Source of the DNA: Ignavibacteria bacterium
Lineage (GTDB): Bacteria; Bacteroidota; Ignavibacteria; Tepidaquicellales; OLB5
DNA length: 54,239 nucleotides
Assembly: GCA_014879675.1 (NCBI GenBank)
Contig: JACSRQ010000156.1
Coordinates: forward strand, 1-54,239
Reading direction: 5' to 3'
Part shown: positions 16,380-25,263 of the stretch, piece by piece
Position numbering within the stretch: position 1 is the first letter of the stretch
Layout of the letters: each line of letters begins with the position of its first letter
Made by a program: the position numbers and the translations under genes
The notes under the pieces: generated by a model
What the model saw: the letters and a program-made list of their open reading frames with translations, nothing else
The model's database searches: none
Told to the model about the DNA's origin: nothing

Positions 16380-16916
16380 TTGGAAAACAAGATATTTAGT
16401 ACAACAGTGATAGGCCTGATCAGGGATGGAAAAGCTGCAATGGGCAGCGATGGCCAGGTAACGGTTTCGAACACAGTATTGAAGCACAATACTAAAAAGG
16501 TCAGAAAAATTTATAATAATAAAGTACTGGCAGGTTTTGCCGGTTCAACCGCGGATGCGCTGACATTATTCGAAAAGTTTGAAGCCAAGCTTGAACAGTA
16601 CAAAGGCAATTTGCCGCGTGCTGCCGTAGAACTTGCAAAAGACTGGCGGACAGACAGGTATTTACGCAGGCTGGAAGCCTTGCTTGCTGTAATGGATAGC
16701 ACTCACGCATTTATAATTTCCGGCAACGGAGATGTAATTGAACCGGATGACGGAATTGTCGCGATCGGTTCAGGCGGAAGCTTCGCCACAGCCGCCGCAA
16801 GAATGCTTACGAAATACTCTGAGCTTTCTTCAGCCGAGATAGTTAGGGAATCACTCAACACAGCGGCGGATATCTGCATATACACAAATCACAGTATTAC
16901 AATTGAAGAGCTTTAA
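16380..16916 (+). CDS. hslV: ATP-dependent protease subunit HslV
   Basis: Proteasome-like peptidase of the HslUV complex, 178 residues, with an N-terminal-nucleophile threonine. Aligning [10 protein letters not shown] with the mature start of E. coli HslV puts the catalytic Thr at residue 8, preceded by a seven-residue propeptide (MENKIFS) that must be removed. The [25 protein letters not shown] and [13 protein letters not shown] motifs are intact. The start is TTG; no in-frame ATG is nearby. It precedes hslU by 46 bases and follows rpoN by 59. Confidence 0.96.
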   Translation: MENKIFSTTVIGLIRDGKAAMGSDGQVTVSNTVLKHNTKKVRKIYNNKVLAGFAGSTADALTLFEKFEAKLEQYKGNLPRAAVELAKDWRTDRYLRRLEALLAVMDSTHAFIISGNGDVIEPDDGIVAIGSGGSFATAAARMLTKYSELSSAEIVRESLNTAADICIYTNHSITIEEL

Positions 16917-16962
16917 ACCTTATATTTTGTCAAAATAAAAGAAAAGGAACATAACAGTTACA

Positions 16963-18495
16963 ATGGAAGATAAATCAGAAGATAACATAGTTATCTCAAC
17001 AGAAAAGAGCAGCGGCGAAGTTAAACAGCCCGCAAAACCGGTAAACGGCAAGAGCGAGCCAAAGAAACCCAGGCAAAAGAAGGAAGTTAAAACAGAGGTT
17101 AACCCGCTTTCAAAGGAATTGACACCTTCACAAATAGTTGCAGAGCTTGATAAGTATATCATTGGTCAGGATAACGCTAAGAAGTCGGTAGCAATTGCAC
17201 TAAGGAACCGCTGGCGCAGAAAGAAGATCGAAGAGAGTATTCGCGAAGAAATAATGCCGAATAATATTATTCTTATCGGTCCAACCGGCGTAGGTAAAAC
17301 TGAAATTGCCAGAAGACTTGCAAAGCTCTCGAATGCGGCATTTATAAAGGTTGAGGCATCTAAGTTCACCGAAGTAGGTTATGTAGGCAGAGATGTGGAA
17401 TCGATTATAAGGGAGCTTACCGATCTTGGTGTAACAATGGTGAAATCAGAAAAGAGTATAGAAGTTCAGAAAAAAGCTGAATACCTTGCAGAAGAAAGAA
17501 TACTCGATATTCTGCTTCCCCCGGTAAAAAAGAAAGCAGATGAAGGCGCAGCAAGCGCGGCAACCTTGGGATTTTCAGCCGCGACACCGGAAACGGAAAA
17601 GGAAGAGAATTTTAAAACCCGAGAGAAGTTCCGCGAAATGCTGCATAAAGGCGAGCTTGATGAAAGAATAATCGAAGTTGATGTAAGCGGCGATGGTATG
17701 CCTATGATGCAGGTGATGGGTCCCATTGGGCTTGATGACATAGGTGTTAACCTGCAGGACTTATTCAGCAGTGTTATGCCGAAGAAGGTTAAAAAGCGCA
17801 AGATGTCGGTTAAAGAAGCGCGTGTAATCCTTGTACAGGAAGAGGCTCATAAGCTTATTGATATGGATTCCGTTATAAAAGAAGCCATCGAACGGGTTCA
17901 GGAATACGGAATTGTTTTTATCGATGAAATAGATAAAATTGCAGGGCCACAGTCAAAATCACAGGGTCCGGATGTTTCGCGCGAGGGAGTTCAGCGGGAT
18001 TTGCTTCCGATAGTTGAAGGCTCCAGCGTTACAACAAAATACGGTATGGTGAAGACTGACCATATTTTGTTCATTGCTTCAGGCGCGTTTCATGTTTCAA
18101 AGCCCAGTGATCTTATCCCTGAGCTGCAGGGCAGGTTCCCGATCAGGGTGGAGCTGAACAGTCTGACCGAAGATGATTTTGTGAAGATACTCACCCAGCC
18201 GCAGAATGCACTGCTCAAGCAGTATGAAGCATTACTGAAGGCGGAAGATATAGATCTAAGCTTTGATGATGACGGTATCCTTGAAATAGCGAGAATAGCG
18301 GCTGAAGTGAATGAACAGGTCGAAAACATTGGCGCAAGAAGGCTTCACACAATACTATCTACACTGCTTGAAGATATTTTGTACAATACCCCCGATAAAA
18401 TAAAGGAAAAGAAAATTGTTATCACCAGGAACATGGTTGACGAGAAACTGAAGGATATCGTTAAGAACAGGGATCTGAGCAGGTATATTTTATAG
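16963..18495 (+). CDS. hslU: ATP-dependent protease ATPase subunit HslU
   Basis: AAA+ unfoldase that feeds substrates to HslV. 510 residues against about 443 in E. coli. Part of the excess is a Lys/Pro/Glu-rich N-terminal extension of about 50 residues ([19 protein letters not shown]) before the family start [18 protein letters not shown]. Walker A GPTGVGKT is at 106-113, the pore motif GYVG at 139-142, the I-domain at about 160-290, and Walker [13 protein letters not shown] follows. The C-terminal tail RDLSRYIL, which docks into HslV, is intact. No internal Met offers a shorter start before the Walker motif, so the extension appears real. Confidence 0.96.
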   Translation: MEDKSEDNIVISTEKSSGEVKQPAKPVNGKSEPKKPRQKKEVKTEVNPLSKELTPSQIVAELDKYIIGQDNAKKSVAIALRNRWRRKKIEESIREEIMPNNIILIGPTGVGKTEIARRLAKLSNAAFIKVEASKFTEVGYVGRDVESIIRELTDLGVTMVKSEKSIEVQKKAEYLAEERILDILLPPVKKKADEGAASAATLGFSAATPETEKEENFKTREKFREMLHKGELDERIIEVDVSGDGMPMMQVMGPIGLDDIGVNLQDLFSSVMPKKVKKRKMSVKEARVILVQEEAHKLIDMDSVIKEAIERVQEYGIVFIDEIDKIAGPQSKSQGPDVSREGVQRDLLPIVEGSSVTTKYGMVKTDHILFIASGAFHVSKPSDLIPELQGRFPIRVELNSLTEDDFVKILTQPQNALLKQYEALLKAEDIDLSFDDDGILEIARIAAEVNEQVENIGARRLHTILSTLLEDILYNTPDKIKEKKIVITRNMVDEKLKDIVKNRDLSRYIL

Positions 18496-18546
18496 GCAGG
18501 AAAAGCAGCTGCACAAAGTTAGCGAAATTTTAAGATTCAGGTATAA

Positions 18547-18563
18547 CTAAAGGAGAAAACAAT
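18547..18563 (+). promoter_or_regulatory. SD and start region complementary to the candidate sRNA
   Basis: CTAAAGGAGAAAACAAT contains the SD (AAAGGAG) and the first two bases of the ATG at 18562. It is identical to plus-strand 12406-12422, so the minus-strand sRNA could form 17 uninterrupted pairs here and block ribosome binding. A strong SD is uncommon among genes of this window. Confidence 0.45.
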
Positions 18564-19413
18564 GAAGAACATTTTAATGATGTTTTTTTTACTGGCAGCA
18601 ATAACAGGCAGTTTGCTCAGCCAGCAAAGCCCGGTAATGAAGCTTGGCGAAAAGAGAAATGCGCTGAAGGATTTCAACGTGCTTCAAAATACGGTTGAAA
18701 AACAAGACCCGGTACTCAACAGGCTCGAAAAACCGGTCCAGCTTAAAAAAAGGAAAACAGTTACTTCGTATTTCGGTGCGGGCTATTCATTCATGATCTT
18801 CACGAATAGCTTTATGAGCGCCGCTTTCCCAGTGCTTGATACCAGGAACGGCAGCTTTTTGACAAATATAAACCTGTTCTTCGGATTTTCAATTGCAAAG
18901 GCAATTACGCTTGAAATTTCACCTTCAATACTTTTCACAAGCAATAATAAACAGGTTAACTATTACTTCCCCAATAGGTACAGCACAGGCTCCGGAAGCT
19001 ACCTGTACGGACATACTTATACTAACGGTATCATTGCGCTGCCGATAGCTTTTAATGTAAGATTCTTTCCGCTCTATAAGCAAAAAGGATTCGGAAGGCT
19101 GTTCTTTGTTGGAGGCGGCATTGGTGCTGCATGGGTAAGGGAAGAAAATGATCTGTATTTTAATGATAATCCTAACAGTATTGTAGTAAGCGGAAACCAG
19201 GAGTATATCCCCGGACTTTCAACGAGCCAGTGGACACCATTATTCAGAGCGTTAACCGGATTTACCGGTACAGGCGGCCAGTTTGGCTTTGGGGGAGAGG
19301 TCAGCTACAATTTCCTGCCATTAAAACAGACATCTACTGAACCATTTGCTACCAGGTTTGCTAAAGATATGAACAGTGTTGATCTAACACTGAGATTTTA
19401 TTTTAGCTTATGA
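18562..19413 (+). CDS. outer-membrane beta-barrel protein
   Basis: 283 residues with a cleavable signal peptide (MKNILMMFFLLAAITGSLLSQQ). A short Lys-rich linker follows, then alternating amphipathic strands (YFGAGYSFMIFTNSF, NINLFFGFSIAKAITLEISPSI, GRLFFVGGGIGAAWV, GQFGFGGEVSYNF) ending in an aromatic-rich C-terminal strand VDLTLRFYFSL, which fits insertion by the BAM complex. Similar barrels occur across Bacteroidota with diverse roles; the ligand is unknown. It follows hslU by 66 bases with its own strong SD. That region is perfectly complementary to the candidate sRNA at 12341-12518. Confidence 0.8.
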   Translation: MKNILMMFFLLAAITGSLLSQQSPVMKLGEKRNALKDFNVLQNTVEKQDPVLNRLEKPVQLKKRKTVTSYFGAGYSFMIFTNSFMSAAFPVLDTRNGSFLTNINLFFGFSIAKAITLEISPSILFTSNNKQVNYYFPNRYSTGSGSYLYGHTYTNGIIALPIAFNVRFFPLYKQKGFGRLFFVGGGIGAAWVREENDLYFNDNPNSIVVSGNQEYIPGLSTSQWTPLFRALTGFTGTGGQFGFGGEVSYNFLPLKQTSTEPFATRFAKDMNSVDLTLRFYFSL

Positions 19414-19432
19414 TCAAATAATTGATTCAAAA

Positions 19433-19458
19433 AGCGGAGATAATTCTCCGTTTTTTTT
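19433..19458 (+). terminator. rho-independent terminator
   Basis: Stem CGGAGA (19435-19440) / TCTCCG (19445-19450) with a TAAT loop, extendable by a G-T pair, followed by eight T. It ends the transcript of the beta-barrel gene. Confidence 0.85.
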
Positions 19459-19497
19459 ATGATTTTTATATTTAGTTGCTATTAGCGACAAAAGTCA

Positions 19498-19528
19498 TTG
19501 TTCTGGTTTATTTCATACCGTATATTTG
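19498..19528 (+). promoter_or_regulatory. FCB-type promoter of the multihaem cytochrome gene
   Basis: TTG (19498-19500), 20-base spacer, TATATTTG (19521-19528), about 56 bases before the ATG at 19584. This is an exact match to the -33/-7 arrangement, in a stretch with no other gene. Confidence 0.65.
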
Positions 19529-19583
19529 CGTTATCCCCATTAGCTCCGGAATTAATTTCTCTAATTTCTGAAAGGAGTTACAT

Positions 19584-21023
19584 ATGCTTAAACCCAAAGT
19601 ATTCCTCTTCGTATTATCGGCATTAACAGCAATAACAATTCAAATCAGTGCTCAGCAATATGTTTTGCTCGGGTGGAACGATCTTGGTATGCATTGTTCC
19701 AATAAAGATTTTTCTAAAATGGCAGTCTTGCCGCCTTATAACAACGTATTTGCGCAGCTTATTAAGAAACAAACCGGGCAGCTTCCGCAGATTGTTACGA
19801 ACGGATTTTCCATAGAGTATTCAATCCCGGGCAATACCTATTCTGTGGGTAAAACTAATTTCTGGAGCTATGCACAGCAGCTATTCGGCCTGCCTAATCC
19901 GCTGCCCAACAATATTGGACTCACCGGAAAAGGTTTAACGGGTGTACTGGATGCATCTACGGGCTATTTCAGTGTGCATGGTATTCCAAACACTCCTTAT
20001 GCTGATAATGACCTGGTAAATGAAAAGCCATTTCAAACCTTCCGCATTGAAGCGAAACAGAACGGCAACATGGTTGCTTTCTCAGAAAATGTAATACCTG
20101 TCAGCAATGAGATAGGCTGCGTTCAAAGCGGCTGCCATTCGTCAGAGCAATCGATCAAGAATGAACACCCCGGCGTTACTGGATTTCAGCAGAACAGCCC
20201 GGAACTATGCGCCAGGTGTCATGCATCCAATGCACTTGGAACAGTTGGCGACCCAGTTGCAAAGTCATTTTCTTACAGGATCCATGAAAAGCACAAAGAT
20301 ATTCAGCCGGTTAACAGCATTAATACATGTTATAAATGCCACCCCGGGCCAAATACACAGTGTTTCAGAGACATAATGAAATCGAATAATATGAAATGCC
20401 AGGATTGTCATGGTACCATGAATACGATCGCTAGCTCGATCAATTCAGGCAGAAGGCCCTGGCTTGATGAGCCGAAATGCGGAAGTTCAGGTTGCCACGG
20501 CAGTAATTACGCCGAAGAGCCTAATAAACTTTACAGGGATTCGAAAGGGCATGGGGGATTGTATTGCTCGTCATGTCATGGAAGTCCGCATGCAATTTAT
20601 CCAACTACACAGCCTAACGATAACCTGCAAAGCATCAGGATACAGGGACACGCAGGAGCGATAGATGACTGTATGGTTTGCCATTCTTCACCACCACCGG
20701 GACCGGGTCCGCATGGTATCACTTACCTAGGTATAGTAAAAGTTGAGGGCGAAGTTCCACAGAAATTTGCACTTGGGCAGAACTATCCGAATCCTTTCAA
20801 TCCATCAACTTCAATCAAGATTGATATTGCGGAAAAGACGCATGTTGAGCTGAAGGTTTACGATGCTATGGGCAGGGAAGCGGCTACACTTGTAAATGGC
20901 GTGGTTGAGCCCGGAGTGTATCTCGCAAAGTGGCAGGCGGAAGCAATTGCATCCGGTGTGTATTTTTATGTGTTAAAAACCGATAAATACCGCGAAACAA
21001 AAAAGATGATATTATTGAGATAA
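19584..21023 (+). CDS. seven-haem c-type cytochrome with T9SS sorting domain
   Basis: 479-residue secreted protein. A signal peptide (about 1-23) leads into a domain starting LLGWNDLGMHCSNKDF; I associate this with multihaem cytochromes but know no name or function for it. Seven haem-binding motifs follow: CX4CH at 179 and 299, CX2CH at 209, 249, 272, 328 and 363. A T9SS domain begins QNYPNPFNPST (399-409) and ends ETKKMILLR. Haem would be attached in the periplasm before export through the outer membrane, placing the protein at the cell surface or outside. A role in extracellular electron transfer is inference. SD AAAGGAG; own promoter and terminator. Confidence 0.9.
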   Translation: MLKPKVFLFVLSALTAITIQISAQQYVLLGWNDLGMHCSNKDFSKMAVLPPYNNVFAQLIKKQTGQLPQIVTNGFSIEYSIPGNTYSVGKTNFWSYAQQLFGLPNPLPNNIGLTGKGLTGVLDASTGYFSVHGIPNTPYADNDLVNEKPFQTFRIEAKQNGNMVAFSENVIPVSNEIGCVQSGCHSSEQSIKNEHPGVTGFQQNSPELCARCHASNALGTVGDPVAKSFSYRIHEKHKDIQPVNSINTCYKCHPGPNTQCFRDIMKSNNMKCQDCHGTMNTIASSINSGRRPWLDEPKCGSSGCHGSNYAEEPNKLYRDSKGHGGLYCSSCHGSPHAIYPTTQPNDNLQSIRIQGHAGAIDDCMVCHSSPPPGPGPHGITYLGIVKVEGEVPQKFALGQNYPNPFNPSTSIKIDIAEKTHVELKVYDAMGREAATLVNGVVEPGVYLAKWQAEAIASGVYFYVLKTDKYRETKKMILLR

Positions 21024-21045
21024 GAGTTAGCATTGAGGCAAAAAG

Positions 21046-21072
21046 GAAAAGGGAGCTAAAGGCTCCCTTTTC
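21046..21072. terminator. bidirectional terminator
   Basis: Perfect 11-bp stem GAAAAGGGAGC (21046-21056) / GCTCCCTTTTC (21062-21072) with a five-base loop, between the convergent cytochrome gene (+) and acyl-CoA dehydrogenase (-). T tracts on both sides allow use from either direction. Confidence 0.75.
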
Positions 21073-21101
21073 TATTCAATAAATCTAAGTGAAAGTTGCG
21101 A

Positions 21102-22244
21102 TTAATCTTTCAGCAGCGCCCTTGAGATAACTACTTTCTGAATTTCCGAAGTACCTTCGTATATTTCAGTGATCTTAGCATCTCTTAGATATCTTTCAAC
21201 CAAATATTCTCTTACATATCCATAACCGCCGTGAATTTGAATTGCTTCGAGTGCATTGTTTACAGCCGTTTTGCTTGCAAGCAGCTTGCCCATTGCGGCT
21301 TCTTTTGCATAAGGCATGTCATGATCTTTTTTCCATGCAGCTTCCAGCACAAGTATCCTGGCGGCTTCAACATTTGTTGCCATATCAGCAAGCTTGAACT
21401 GAATTGCCTGCAGGTGTGAAATAGGATTGCCAAAAGCTTTCCTTGTTTTCGCATAGCGTGTTGCTGCTTCAAGTGATGCCTGTGCGATTCCTAGTGCCTG
21501 CGCAGCTATCCCGATCCTGCCGCCATTGAGTGTATCCATTGCGATCTTGAATCCGGTACCTTCGCCACCCAGAAGCTGATCTTTGTGCACCCTGCATCCG
21601 TTAAAGCTCACTGTGCATGTATCTGAGCTTCTGATTCCAAGCTTATCTTCCTTTATGCCGGTTTCGAGTCCGGGTGTATCTTTATCAACGAGGAATGTAG
21701 ATATACCTTTATGGCCTTTTGATTTATCGGTCATAGCCTGGACAAAATATGTATCAGCATTTTTGCCGTTGGTTATCCAGTTCTTAATGCCGTCAAGAAT
21801 GTAATAGTCGCCATCTTTAACCGCTTCTGTCTTCTGCTGTGTAGCGTCGCTTCCGGCTTCCGGTTCTGATAAGCAGAAGCAGCCAAGCTTTGCGCCTGAT
21901 GCCAGCGGTTTGAGAAAGCGTTCTTTCTGCTCATCAGTACCCCAGTGATTTATGCCGTAGCAAACCAGCGAGTTGTTTACTGACATTATTACTCCTACCG
22001 ATGCATCGACTTTGGATATTTCTTCCATAGCCAATACATAACTTACTGCGTCAAATCCTGCGCCGCCCCATTCAGGCGGGACCATCATACCCATAAATCC
22101 GAATTCGCCAAGCTTCTTAATGATCTCGAACGGAAACTCAGCTTTGATATCCCTCTCAATTGTTGTTGGCGCAATTTCGTTTTGCGCGAAATCCCTGGCA
22201 GTATCTCTTATTGCAATTTGTTCTTCTGTGAAATTAAAATCCAT
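21102..22244 (-). CDS. acyl-CoA dehydrogenase, short-chain (butyryl-CoA) type
   Basis: FAD enzyme of 380 residues desaturating acyl-CoA. Motifs: DFNFTEEQIAIRDTARDFAQ at the N-terminus, FCLSEPEAGSDA (FAD/substrate), WITNGKNAD, IQIHGGYGYVREYLVERYLRD and the catalytic Glu363 in YEGTSEIQ. The sequence fits butyryl/short-chain enzymes. It is the last gene of a run with 3-hydroxyacyl-CoA dehydrogenase (21 bases upstream) and thiolase, forming most of a beta-oxidation or butanoate module; a crotonase and ETF are not in the window. Confidence 0.95.
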   Translation of the reverse strand: MDFNFTEEQIAIRDTARDFAQNEIAPTTIERDIKAEFPFEIIKKLGEFGFMGMMVPPEWGGAGFDAVSYVLAMEEISKVDASVGVIMSVNNSLVCYGINHWGTDEQKERFLKPLASGAKLGCFCLSEPEAGSDATQQKTEAVKDGDYYILDGIKNWITNGKNADTYFVQAMTDKSKGHKGISTFLVDKDTPGLETGIKEDKLGIRSSDTCTVSFNGCRVHKDQLLGGEGTGFKIAMDTLNGGRIGIAAQALGIAQASLEAATRYAKTRKAFGNPISHLQAIQFKLADMATNVEAARILVLEAAWKKDHDMPYAKEAAMGKLLASKTAVNNALEAIQIHGGYGYVREYLVERYLRDAKITEIYEGTSEIQKVVISRALLKD

Positions 22245-22265
22245 TATAGTAGTATTTAGTTGAGA

Positions 22266-23123
22266 TTATTTTTTTGCGTAATCGTAAAAACCTTTTCCTG
22301 ATTTTCTGCCAAGGTATCCAGCTGCAACCATTTTTTTCAGCAGGGGACAGGGGCGGTACTTAGAATCACCCAGCCCGTCATGCAGTACATTCATAATTGA
22401 AAGGCATACATCCAGACCGATAAAATCGGCAAGTGTAAGCGGACCCATCGGGTGCGCCATGCCAAGTTTCATAACGTTATCTATTGCTTCAGGCTCGGCA
22501 ACGCCTTCCATAACACAGTACATTGCCTCATTAAGCATAGGAAGCAGTATTCTGTTCGAGATAAAGCCCGGGTAGTCGTTAACTTCAACGGGGATCTTAT
22601 CGATCTTTTCCGAAAGCTCTTTAATTGCTGCGTAAGTTTCGTTGCTTGTGGCTAAGCCGCGTATAACTTCGATAAGCTTCATGACTGGTACGGGATTCAT
22701 AAAATGCATGCCGATTACCTTATCAGCGCGTTTAGTGAATGAGGCGATCTCTGTAATAGAAATTGATGATGTATTGCTGGCAAGGATCGCTTCGGGCTTG
22801 CAGCTTTCATCAAGTGTGGTGAATATATTCTTCTTGATATCAAAATTCTCTGTTGCGGCCTCTATTACCAGGTCAGAATCTTTGGAATCAATCAGATTTG
22901 TGCTTGTTTTGATATTGGTCAGTGCTGAATCCATTTTCTCTTTTGTAATGGCTTCCTTCTTTAGCTGGCGTTCCAGGTTTCCTTTGATCGTGTTAAGCGA
23001 CTTATCGAGGAATTCCTGCTTTATATCTATCAGCAAAACGTTATAACCATACAAAGCAAATACATGGGCAATTCCATTACCCATTGTTCCGGAACCGATA
23101 ACAGCTATATTTTTGATGCTCAT
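22266..23123 (-). CDS. hbd: 3-hydroxybutyryl-CoA dehydrogenase
   Basis: NAD-dependent dehydrogenase of 285 residues oxidising (S)-3-hydroxyacyl-CoA. The Rossmann motif [14 protein letters not shown] is at 7-20, SNTSS at 116-120 and the catalytic His140 in GMHFMNPVP. The C-terminal domain has DYPGFISNR and [19 protein letters not shown] place the start at the ATG at 23123, which has an SD (GGAG) 12 bases upstream. A longer frame to 23183 adds 20 residues read from a hairpin-rich spacer. Confidence 0.95.
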   Translation of the reverse strand: MSIKNIAVIGSGTMGNGIAHVFALYGYNVLLIDIKQEFLDKSLNTIKGNLERQLKKEAITKEKMDSALTNIKTSTNLIDSKDSDLVIEAATENFDIKKNIFTTLDESCKPEAILASNTSSISITEIASFTKRADKVIGMHFMNPVPVMKLIEVIRGLATSNETYAAIKELSEKIDKIPVEVNDYPGFISNRILLPMLNEAMYCVMEGVAEPEAIDNVMKLGMAHPMGPLTLADFIGLDVCLSIMNVLHDGLGDSKYRPCPLLKKMVAAGYLGRKSGKGFYDYAKK

Positions 23124-23153
23124 TAGATTTTGATCTCCGTAGAATTGTTTAAT

Positions 23154-23215
23154 CCCTGAACCCGTTTCAGGGAATGTACTCACCGTAATAGTAGATGCTG
23201 AAACGAGCTCAGCAT
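23154..23215. repeat. two adjacent palindromes between thiolase and hbd
   Basis: CCCTGAA (23154-23160) / TTCAGGG (23166-23172) and ATGCTGA (23195-23201) / TCAGCAT (23209-23215) are perfect 7-bp stems. The second has the TGCTGAAAC-type core of a palindrome common in Bacteroidota intergenic DNA. Within the operon they could act as processing or stability hairpins. Confidence 0.55.
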
Positions 23216-23231
23216 AAGAACAGCAGTTGAA

Positions 23232-24410
23232 CTATATCTTTTCGATAATGATAGCAGTTGCTTCGCCGCCGCCATTGCACAATGTTACAAGTCCGTAGCG
23301 TTTGTTCAGTCTGTGCAGATTGTACATCAATGTTATTAGCAGCCTTGTTCCCGAAGCGCCAATTGGGTGACCGAGCGCAATTGCGCCGCCGGTTACGTTA
23401 ACCTTTGCCGGATCAATTCCTGCGATCTGGTTAACTGCGCAGCTTACTACTGCAAATGCTTCGTTAATTTCGAACAGGTCAATATCATCTTTAGTAATTC
23501 CGGCTTTTTTGCAAACCTTATCTATAACGTATCCCGGTGCAGTTGTGAACCACTCCGGCGCCTGTGAATGTGTTGCCTGCGCAACAATTCTTGCTAATGG
23601 TTTTGCGCCGTGTTTTTCGGCTGCTTCTTTTGACATCAATACAACTGCACCTGCGCCATCATTTATGTTTGAAGCATTAAACGCTGTGATAGTACCATCT
23701 TTCGTAAATACCGGTTTGAGCGAAAAAGCTTTTTCAAAATTAACTTTGCCGGGGTCTTCATCAGTATCAAACAGTGTGACATTACCTTTCCTGTCCTTCA
23801 TTTCTACCGGAACTATAGCATCTTTGAAATGCCCGTTCTTAATTGCATCAAGTGCTTTTTCATAAGAAGCTTTAGAAAATTCGTCCTGTGTTTCGCGGCT
23901 TACTTTGTATTCTGCTGCGCATTGCTCACCAAGCATGCCCATATGTTTATTGCCGTATGGATCCCAGAGCCCGTCGTGTATCATCAAGTCGAACAGCTCG
24001 CCATTACCCATCCTGTAGCCGTTGCGGGCTTTTTTAAGGATATAGGGTGCATTGGTCATTGATTCCATGCCGCCCGCTACAATTATCTCAGCATCACCGG
24101 CTTTGATCTCCTGCTCGCCGAGCATAACAGATTTTAGACCCGAACCGCACACTTTGTTAATTGTAGTAGCAGAAACTGAATCCGGTATCCCTGCTGCAAG
24201 AGCAGCTTGTCTCGCAGGTGCCTGGCCAATTCCGCCCTGCAGCACATTGCCCATCAAAACTTCATCTATCTCTTCGGGTTTAATGCCTGCTCTTTTAACC
24301 GCTTCTTTAATGGCAATGGCACCAAGCTGCGGCGCTGAAAATCCGGCAAGGCTTCCATTAAATGCTCCAACTGCTGTCCGTGCTGCTGATACTATTACAA
24401 CTTCTTTCAT
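23232..24410 (-). CDS. acetyl-CoA C-acetyltransferase (thiolase)
   Basis: Thiolase of 392 residues, cleaving or forming acetoacetyl-CoA. All catalytic residues are present: Cys88 in NKVCGSGLKS (acyl-enzyme), His348 in GGAIALGHPIGASG, and Cys378 in LCNGGGEAT. The INEAFA motif is intact. The next gene downstream is hbd, 108 bases away across two hairpins. Direction (degradative or biosynthetic) cannot be fixed from sequence. Confidence 0.96.
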   Translation of the reverse strand: MKEVVIVSAARTAVGAFNGSLAGFSAPQLGAIAIKEAVKRAGIKPEEIDEVLMGNVLQGGIGQAPARQAALAAGIPDSVSATTINKVCGSGLKSVMLGEQEIKAGDAEIIVAGGMESMTNAPYILKKARNGYRMGNGELFDLMIHDGLWDPYGNKHMGMLGEQCAAEYKVSRETQDEFSKASYEKALDAIKNGHFKDAIVPVEMKDRKGNVTLFDTDEDPGKVNFEKAFSLKPVFTKDGTITAFNASNINDGAGAVVLMSKEAAEKHGAKPLARIVAQATHSQAPEWFTTAPGYVIDKVCKKAGITKDDIDLFEINEAFAVVSCAVNQIAGIDPAKVNVTGGAIALGHPIGASGTRLLITLMYNLHRLNKRYGLVTLCNGGGEATAIIIEKI

Positions 24411-24457
24411 ATTATGTGATCGCTTTGTTTTATAAATTCTGGAATTATTTTTCTTTT

Positions 24458-25222
24458 TTAGTGAGCCGAGTTTATTATTGCAACAAATTTATCAACTTCC
24501 AGCGAAGCCCCGCCTATGAGTCCGCCGTTTACCGTTTGCGGAGCAAACAGCTCTTTCGCGTTTTCGGGGGTAACACTTCCGCCGTAAACTATTTTAGTGT
24601 TCTTTGATATCTCTTCGTTATACATTTTCTTCAGCTTTTTGCGGAGGAAATTATGAACGCTTTCCACCTGGTGGGCGGTAGCATTTTTTCCGGTACCGAT
24701 AGCCCATACTGGCTCATATGCAATTGTAACATTTGCCATTCCTTCTTCGCTTACATGCTGCAGGCATACGGAGATCTGTTCTTCGATAACCGGCTCAGTG
24801 AGCTTGTCATCATGCTCCTGGAGGTTTTCGCCGATGCATACTATAGGCTTTAAGCCTTCATCAAGCGCTTTGAGTACTTTTTTGTTGATGAGCGCGTTTG
24901 TTTCATTGAAATACTGCCTGCGTTCGGAGTGGCCGAGTATAACAAACTCGCATCCGCATGATTTCAGCATTCCCGCAGATATCTCGCCGGTATATGCGCC
25001 AATAGATTCCTGGTGCATGTTTTGCGCGCCAAGCTTAACGGCAGTACCGTTGAACTTTCTGTTCACAGCTTCGAGTGAAGTGAAGGGCGGGCAAAGAATT
25101 ATCTCTGCATCAATAACCTTATGCTTTTCTATATATGATTTCAGCTCATCTGAAAACTGCTGGGACTGAACCAGCCCTTTATTCATTTTCCAGTTTGCAA
25201 TAATAAGTTTTTTGCTGGGCAT
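24458..25222 (-). CDS. tpiA: triose-phosphate isomerase
   Basis: Interconverts dihydroxyacetone phosphate and glyceraldehyde 3-phosphate. 254 residues, a TIM barrel with Lys12 in NWKMNK, catalytic His98 in LGHSERR, catalytic Glu170 in AYEPVWAIGTG, and the phosphate-binding GGSV and GGLIGGASL loops. I chose the ATG at 25222 (SD GGAG) because homologues start a few residues before NWKMN; a GTG at 25261 would add 13 residues derived from a hairpin. It lies between gatB and the thiolase in a dense minus-strand cluster. Confidence 0.97.
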   Translation of the reverse strand: MPSKKLIIANWKMNKGLVQSQQFSDELKSYIEKHKVIDAEIILCPPFTSLEAVNRKFNGTAVKLGAQNMHQESIGAYTGEISAGMLKSCGCEFVILGHSERRQYFNETNALINKKVLKALDEGLKPIVCIGENLQEHDDKLTEPVIEEQISVCLQHVSEEGMANVTIAYEPVWAIGTGKNATAHQVESVHNFLRKKLKKMYNEEISKNTKIVYGGSVTPENAKELFAPQTVNGGLIGGASLEVDKFVAIINSAH

Positions 25223-25241
25223 TTTTTTGTTCTCCGTTAAA

Positions 25242-25255
25242 CCGGCTTTAGCCGG
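25242..25255. repeat. small hairpin between gatB and tpiA
   Basis: CCGGC-TTTA-GCCGG. On the minus strand it follows the gatB stop by nine bases and is followed by only three T, so it is a weak attenuator or processing site at most. Confidence 0.4.
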
Positions 25256-25263
25256 ATGCACAA

